In this document: positions 45,734 through 50,261 of the stretch, one piece after another
How the letters are laid out: each line of letters opens with the position of its first letter
How positions within the stretch are numbered: position 1 is the stretch's first letter
DNA from: Rhizobium nepotum 39/7
GTDB taxonomy: Bacteria; Pseudomonadota; Alphaproteobacteria; Rhizobiales; Rhizobiaceae
Assembly (NCBI RefSeq): GCF_000949865.1
Contig: NZ_JWJH01000021.1
Location: forward strand, 1 to 50,261
Reading direction: 5' to 3'
DNA: 50,261 nucleotides
Notes under the pieces: model-generated
What the model was told of the DNA's origin: nothing
The model's database searches: none
Seen by the model: the letters and a program-made list of their open reading frames with translations, nothing else
Program-made: the position numbers and the translations under genes

Positions 45734-46726
45734 GAGATATCTCTCTCCGCTGTCCGGGATAATTACGACGATGTTCTTTCCGGCATTCTGCGGTCGCGCC
45801 GCGAGAACGAGGGCGACGGAAACCGCGGCGCCGGACGATGTTCCGATCAGAAGGCCCTCTTCCCGTGCGACCAAAAGCGCCATTTCCCGCGCTTGGGCGG
45901 TCGTGACGGCAATCACTTCATCGACGACGGTGCTGTCGTAAGTCTCTGGCAGATGGGTCTCGTCCACCTCCGTAACTTTATGGACTCCTTCGATCGCCTC
46001 CGCATAAGGATTGTCTTTCGTGGGCACGGAATCCGCTGTCGGTTCGCAGACGACTACTTGCAGTTCCGGTTTCCGCTCCTTGAGGAACCGGCCGGCACCG
46101 CTTATCGTCCCGCCCGTGCCAACCGTGCCAACCAATATGTCTACCGCACCGCCGGTATCTTGCCAGATCTCTGGACCGGTCGTTTCCGCGTGAATGAGCG
46201 GATTGGCTGGATTGGTCCGTTGATCGGTAAAGAACGCTTCGGGATTCTCTCTTTTTATTCGCTCCAGCACAGCGAAAATTCCGTCTGGAACCAGAAATTC
46301 ATTGTTGTCGACCAGCACGACCTCCGCGCCAAACTGGCGCAGGATGTTGATCTTATCCTGACTGATGATATCCCGAAGGTAGAACTTCGTCCGATATCCC
46401 CGGGAGGCTGCCACCGCAGCAAGGCCGATCCCCGTATTGCCGCTGGTGATATCGACCAGCAAATCGCCTAGTCTCAATCTGCCGCTCCTCTCTGCTTCCT
46501 TGATAATAGACCAAGCAGTGCGGTCCTTGATGCTGCCGGCTGGGTTGAGATATTCGATTTTGGCAAGGATACGGGATTGAATGTCTCTGCTTTTTCTAAT
46601 CCTCTGCAGATCGATAAGCGGGGTGTTCCCTATAAGTTCTGATAGCTCACTGTATATTCTTGCCACTGCGCGATCTCCTGCGACTTGGATTTGAGTAACG
46701 GGTTCACCCCCCGGTTGGCAGTCCAT
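45704..46726 (-). CDS. Cysteine synthase (O-acetylserine sulfhydrylase family)
   Basis: 340-residue PLP-dependent enzyme. Lys of the PLP Schiff base lies in NPAGSIKDRTAW; phosphate and substrate loops are VDITSGNTGIGLA, VGTVGTGGTISG and IGTSSGAAVSVAL. The ATG at 46726 overlaps the monooxygenase stop (TGATG). It makes cysteine from O-acetylserine and sulfide, or an S-substituted analogue from another nucleophile. The C-terminus (GERYLSSASVAAER) departs from the usual sequence right where a LysR fragment from the other strand overlaps, so its last codons may have been replaced by a rearrangement. Last gene of a leftward operon. Confidence 0.9.
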   Translation of the reverse strand: MDCQPGGEPVTQIQVAGDRAVARIYSELSELIGNTPLIDLQRIRKSRDIQSRILAKIEYLNPAGSIKDRTAWSIIKEAERSGRLRLGDLLVDITSGNTGIGLAAVAASRGYRTKFYLRDIISQDKINILRQFGAEVVLVDNNEFLVPDGIFAVLERIKRENPEAFFTDQRTNPANPLIHAETTGPEIWQDTGGAVDILVGTVGTGGTISGAGRFLKERKPELQVVVCEPTADSVPTKDNPYAEAIEGVHKVTEVDETHLPETYDSTVVDEVIAVTTAQAREMALLVAREEGLLIGTSSGAAVSVALVLAARPQNAGKNIVVIIPDSGERYLSSASVAAER

Positions 46727-48090
46727 CAAGCTGCGGTAGCGCCAGCGGCTTGCCGCCCCGATTGATCCTCATGTGGCTGCCGCGGGGACGGGAGGCCAAG
46801 CAGCCCCCGTAAGGTTTTTGCCTCGTAAGCAGTGCGGTAGAGCTCACGGCGCTGCAATTCAGGGATCACGAGATCGACGAAATCGTCCACGCCGTCAGGC
46901 ATGGATGCGGGAATGATGTTAAACCCGTCGGCGGCGCCAATCTTGAACCAGTGCTCCAGATCGTCTGCTACTTCCTCGACCGAGCCGACGATGATGCGGT
47001 GCCCGTGCGAGGCGATTGCCAACGCCGCGAGGTCACGCAGCCTGTAGCCTTCGGCGTGCGCTTTTTTCAGCAGAAGCTGTACACGGCTTTGACCGTGAAC
47101 GTTGGTGCCGGGTTCCGGCACCGGTCCGTCAAGATCGTATCCCGAAAGGTCATATCCCCAGCGGCCGGAAAGCTGACGAATACCCGCCGCAATATCCGTA
47201 CTCTCCTGAAGAGCCGCGAATTTCTCGACGGCTTCGCTGTGGGTTCGTCCCACCACGGGCATGACGCCAGGAAAGACCAGAGGTCCTTGTGAGCCGGGTA
47301 TGGACGCGGCGGCAGCCGTGCGCAGGGCTTCTCGATACGACAAGGCATCCTCGATTGTATCCTGCGCGGTGAAGGCTATATCGGCCTTTGTCGCGGCGAG
47401 CGCGATGCCATCGTTGGAGGAGCCGGCCTGGAAGATGACGGGATGGCCCTGAGGTGGGCGGGAAACATTGAGCGGCCCGCGAACCGAGAAAAAGCGCCCT
47501 TTGTGATTGACCTCGCGAATACGCGCGGACTCGATGAAAGCACCGCGCGCCTTGTCCAGTACGAGCGTGCCGTCATCCCAACTGTTCCACAGTTTTTTCA
47601 CGACATCGACGAATTCGGCCGAGCGCGCGTAACGCTCGGCATGATCGAGCAATCGCTCATGCCCGAAATTCTGGGCCGCGCGATCCGACTGCGAAGTCAC
47701 CACGTTCCAACCGCTTCGCCCACCACTGATGTGATCGAGCGAAGCGAGCATTCGGGCCACGTTGAACGGCTCGGAAAAGGTGGTGGAGATGGTCCCCACC
47801 AGACCGATATTGGTGGTGGATGCGGCAAGCGCGCCAAGCAGGGTCAGCGGCTCCAGCCCGCCGGCCTTGCCCTGCTCATGCGGATTTGGGCCGACGAGGC
47901 CATCAGCCAGGAAGAACATATCGAAAAGCCCTGCTTCAACCTTTCTGGCGACACGGATCGCCCAGGCGAGATCTTCCGGATGCCCCTCTGCCTCCGGACG
48001 ACGCCATGCAGAGGGATGCCGTCCGACCGGCTGGTGAAAATATCCGAAACGGATTTTCCGGTATGGCTGGTTTTGGGAGCCGGAATACAT
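46726..48090 (-). CDS. FMN-dependent monooxygenase (NtaA/SnaA/DszA family)
   Basis: 454-residue class C flavin monooxygenase with a luciferase-like barrel. Seen: KIRFGYFHQPVGRHPSAWR, GLFDMFFLADGL, LEPLTLLGALAASTTNIGL, the STTFSEPFNVARMLASLDHI block, SGGRSGWNVVTSQSD, and HPVIFQAGSSNDGIALAA. The family uses reduced FMN from a separate reductase (none seen in the window) to cleave C-S, C-N or related bonds. Between an oligopeptide-type ABC transporter and a cysteine synthase, it most likely releases sulfite or a thiol from an imported organosulfur compound (inference). Confidence 0.88.
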   Translation of the reverse strand: MYSGSQNQPYRKIRFGYFHQPVGRHPSAWRRPEAEGHPEDLAWAIRVARKVEAGLFDMFFLADGLVGPNPHEQGKAGGLEPLTLLGALAASTTNIGLVGTISTTFSEPFNVARMLASLDHISGGRSGWNVVTSQSDRAAQNFGHERLLDHAERYARSAEFVDVVKKLWNSWDDGTLVLDKARGAFIESARIREVNHKGRFFSVRGPLNVSRPPQGHPVIFQAGSSNDGIALAATKADIAFTAQDTIEDALSYREALRTAAAASIPGSQGPLVFPGVMPVVGRTHSEAVEKFAALQESTDIAAGIRQLSGRWGYDLSGYDLDGPVPEPGTNVHGQSRVQLLLKKAHAEGYRLRDLAALAIASHGHRIIVGSVEEVADDLEHWFKIGAADGFNIIPASMPDGVDDFVDLVIPELQRRELYRTAYEAKTLRGLLGLPSPRQPHEDQSGRQAAGATAA

Positions 48091-48129
48091 GGGAATGATC
48101 CTTATGACCGGGAGTCTTGAAACATGTGC

Positions 48130-49818
48130 TCAAACCGCCCGCCGGTGCGGGCGGAAACGGCTGGATTGCGGATCGGAATCCAGCATCGCCGCCAGCAACG
48201 AGCGCGTGTAGGGATGCTGCGGATTACCGAAAACCTCGTCGCGCAGGCCCTGTTCAACGATCTGCCCCCCCTGCATGACCGCGACGTGGTGGCTGACGGA
48301 ATAGATGCTGTCGAGACCGTGGGCGATGAACAGATAGGTCAGCCCGAATAGGGGTTGCAGTGCCTTGAACAGGGCGAGAATTTCCGCCTGAACGGACACG
48401 TCGAGTGCGGAAACCGGCTCGTCGCAGACGAGCAGCTTTGGCCGCACGCTGAGCGCGCGCGCGATTCCCACGCGCTGCCGCTGGCCGCCCGATAGTTCAT
48501 GCGGGTAGCGGCGCGCGAAATCTGCGGGCAAACCGACCGTCTCCAGCAGCTCGACAGCCGCACCCTCAATGCTTTTCCCCGCCAGCAACCCGTGGGCGTC
48601 CATCGGCTCGGTTACAATGGCGGCGATCTTCATGCGTGGGTTGAGCGAGGAGAACGGATCCTGGAATATCATCTGGATGTCTCGTCCGCGCTTGGTCGCC
48701 TCCTTCCCGGCTTTTGAAAATATGTCGGCGCCCTCAAACAGCACGCTGCCCGAATCCGGAGCGGTCAGACCGGTTATGACGCGGGCGAGCGAAGATTTGC
48801 CGCTACCGGATTGCCCCACCAGCCCCAGCGTCTTGCTGGGCCAGATGCTGGCGGAAACACGATCCAGCGCAAGCGGGTCGCTGGAGCGGGCGAACGCACC
48901 GCCCTGTGCCGGATAGCGTTTGACCACATCGCGAACCTCGAGCAACGGCACCTTCGGTTCCTCGTCTTGGGCGACCGGTTTCGGATAGGCGGGCGACCCG
49001 TCCATGACAACGGCGGGAATGCGCGGCGCCAGCGAAACGAGACGGCGTGTATAGGCGTGTTCCGGCTGGGCGAAAACGGCGTTTACGGGCGCACTTTCCA
49101 CCAGCGCGCCATCCTTCATAACCGCGACCCGGTCGGCGATCTGCGCGACGATGGACAAATCATGGGTAATGAACAGCAGGCCAATATGTGTGCGCGCCAC
49201 CGTTTGCACCAGGAGTTCTAATACCTGGTTCTGGATGGCGTTATCCAGCGCAGTCGTTGGCTCATCGGCGATGAGCAGGCGTGGCTCGCCCGCCATGGCG
49301 ATGGCCAGCATCACTCGCTGGCGCATCCCGCCGGAAAGCTGGTGCGGATATTTGCCGAGAACGCTGCGGGGATCGGAAATTCCCATGAGATCGAGCAGTT
49401 CAGCCGCGCGATCGTCTCGCGCTTTTCGGGCAAGACCTTTCTTGTAATGAAGAACTTCGCCGATTTGATCGCCGATGGTCAAAACCGGGTTGAGAGACGA
49501 AAGCGGCTCCTGAAAGACGATTCCTACTTCCGATCCGCGCAGACCCCGCCAACCGCAATTGTTGAGCCGCGTTATGTCCTTACCATTTACCGTGGCGATA
49601 TCGGCGCGGAAGAATGCCCCTTTGGGCAGAAGGCCGAGCACGCTGAGAGCCATCAGGGTCTTACCGCTACCGGATTCACCGACCAGAGCGACGATCTCGT
49701 TTGGAAACACATCGAGGTCGACGCCGCGAACGAGGCTTTGCTCACCTTCGCGTTTCGCAAGGCTTATCCCGGCATTGCGATAACGTAGGATGGGAACGGG
49801 GAGTGAAGGTCTGGTCAT
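48130..49818 (-). CDS. Oligopeptide-type ABC transporter, fused double ATPase
   Basis: 562-residue fusion of DppD- and DppF-like ATPases. Domain 1: VGESGSGKTLMALS, QLSGGMRQRVMLAIAMA, LLIADEPTTALD and LLFITHDLSIVAQIADRVAV. Domain 2: VGQSGSGKSSLARVITG, ELSGGQRQRVGIARALS, LLVCDEPVSALDVSVQ and LFIAHGLDSIYSVSHHVAV. Each domain ends with the oligopeptide-type C-terminal segment (FAQPEHAYTRRLVSLAPRIP; FGNPQHPYTRSLLAAMLDSD). It energises import with the overlapping permease gene upstream. No binding protein is in view; it probably lies beyond the right edge. Confidence 0.92.
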   Translation of the reverse strand: MTRPSLPVPILRYRNAGISLAKREGEQSLVRGVDLDVFPNEIVALVGESGSGKTLMALSVLGLLPKGAFFRADIATVNGKDITRLNNCGWRGLRGSEVGIVFQEPLSSLNPVLTIGDQIGEVLHYKKGLARKARDDRAAELLDLMGISDPRSVLGKYPHQLSGGMRQRVMLAIAMAGEPRLLIADEPTTALDNAIQNQVLELLVQTVARTHIGLLFITHDLSIVAQIADRVAVMKDGALVESAPVNAVFAQPEHAYTRRLVSLAPRIPAVVMDGSPAYPKPVAQDEEPKVPLLEVRDVVKRYPAQGGAFARSSDPLALDRVSASIWPSKTLGLVGQSGSGKSSLARVITGLTAPDSGSVLFEGADIFSKAGKEATKRGRDIQMIFQDPFSSLNPRMKIAAIVTEPMDAHGLLAGKSIEGAAVELLETVGLPADFARRYPHELSGGQRQRVGIARALSVRPKLLVCDEPVSALDVSVQAEILALFKALQPLFGLTYLFIAHGLDSIYSVSHHVAVMQGGQIVEQGLRDEVFGNPQHPYTRSLLAAMLDSDPQSSRFRPHRRAV

Positions 49819-50261
49819 GGCATCCTCGGGTCAAGATAGTCGCGCAGCCAGTCGCCGATCAGGATGATGCTGAAGACCGTCAAGGTCAGCGCCACGCCGG
49901 GGAACGTTGCGACCCACCAGCTTGTCGCCAGCGCCTGCCGCCCGTCGCTCAGCATCTGTCCCCAGGAGACCTCTGGCGGCTGGATGCCGAAACCAAGGAA
50001 GCTGAGGGAGGATTCGGCAAGGATGACCGAACCGATATTAAGCGTCGCAACCACCACGAAGGCGGAGATTGTGTTGGGAAGAATATGCCGCAGAATGATC
50101 CGCGCCTGACTGACCCCGCCGATGCGGGCCGCGCTGACGAATTCCATTTCCTTGATATGCAGCACTTCCGCTCGCACGAGCCGCGCATAAACCACCCAAT
50201 TGGTGACGGCAATGACGCTGACGAGCGGTAACATGCCGCTCCCGGCCACCAGCGCCACCAC
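49815..50261 (-). CDS. Oligopeptide-type ABC permease (DppC-like), 3' part only
   Basis: The window holds the last 148 codons; the gene continues past the right edge, so the apparent start is an artefact. Seen: the EAA loop FVSAARIGGVSQARIILRHI (then LPN), AESSLSFLGFGIQPPEVSWG, and the DppC-type end IGDWLRDYLDPRMP. Stop overlaps the ATPase start (ATGA). Second membrane subunit of the importer; a DppB-like gene is expected next. Confidence 0.9.
   Translation of the reverse strand: MVALVAGSGMLPLVSVIAVTNWVVYARLVRAEVLHIKEMEFVSAARIGGVSQARIILRHILPNTISAFVVVATLNIGSVILAESSLSFLGFGIQPPEVSWGQMLSDGRQALATSWWVATFPGVALTLTVFSIILIGDWLRDYLDPRMP

Overview
The window looks like an accessory region of a rhizobial-type alphaproteobacterium (Rhizobium/Agrobacterium/Sinorhizobium/Ochrobactrum group). 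The basis is three CUT2-type sugar ABC importers, a 108-bp palindromic element that matches RIME1 of rhizobia from memory, a SmoS-type sorbitol dehydrogenase, and many IS scars and decaying genes, as on a megaplasmid or plastic chromosomal arm. Genus cannot be fixed from the sequence alone.

Layout. (1) 1-2.9 kb is a gene graveyard on the minus strand: a frameshifted proline racemase-family gene, a chemoreceptor fragment truncated at both ends, and the first part of a zinc alcohol dehydrogenase joined to it. (2) 3.1-17.0 kb is a divergent polyol/ketose locus. One importer (ATPase, permease, binding protein) runs leftward. Rightward are a ketose 3-epimerase, a ROK regulator, a PfkB kinase, a GatZ/KbaZ-like protein, two polyol dehydrogenases and a second importer paralogous to the first. 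The set fits galactitol/altritol-type polyol oxidation to tagatose, phosphorylation, and epimerisation to fructose 6-phosphate. (3) 17.2-18.4 kb is an IS5-family insertion with a broken transposase, followed by the RIME element. (4) 18.7-26.5 kb holds a LacI regulator divergent from a ytfQRT-yjfF-like importer with two permeases, a DCXR-like reductase, a xylitol/sorbitol-type dehydrogenase, and the first 15 codons of a fructokinase.

(5) The fructokinase is cut by an IS3-family remnant at about 26.5 kb. A block of different character follows, to about 38.9 kb: a cyanide-insensitive bd oxidase (cioA, cioB and a DUF2474 micro-protein); convergent to it a nitrilase, an aromatic aldehyde dehydrogenase, an aromatic-acid MFS transporter with a 27-residue leader ORF, and a LysR regulator; divergently, a mandelate operon (benzoylformate decarboxylase, mandelate dehydrogenase, mandelate racemase). 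Together these would turn mandelonitrile or mandelate into benzoate while respiration stays cyanide-resistant. I consider this the most interesting unit. An intact IS66 tnpC with a tnpB tail (39.7-41.5 kb) lies on its right side.

(6) 41.8-45.2 kb has an AraC regulator, an unknown 222-aa protein, a SmoS-type sorbitol dehydrogenase and a second SDR, then a possible small lipoprotein gene and a truncated LysR gene. (7) 45.7 kb to the right edge is a leftward operon of an oligopeptide-type ABC transporter (permease cut by the window edge, fused double ATPase), a flavin-dependent NtaA/SnaA/DszA-family monooxygenase and a cysteine synthase, which suggests scavenging of sulfur from an imported organosulfur compound.

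No tRNA, rRNA or CRISPR array was recognised. All functions come from reading the sequence and remembered family features; no database search was run.
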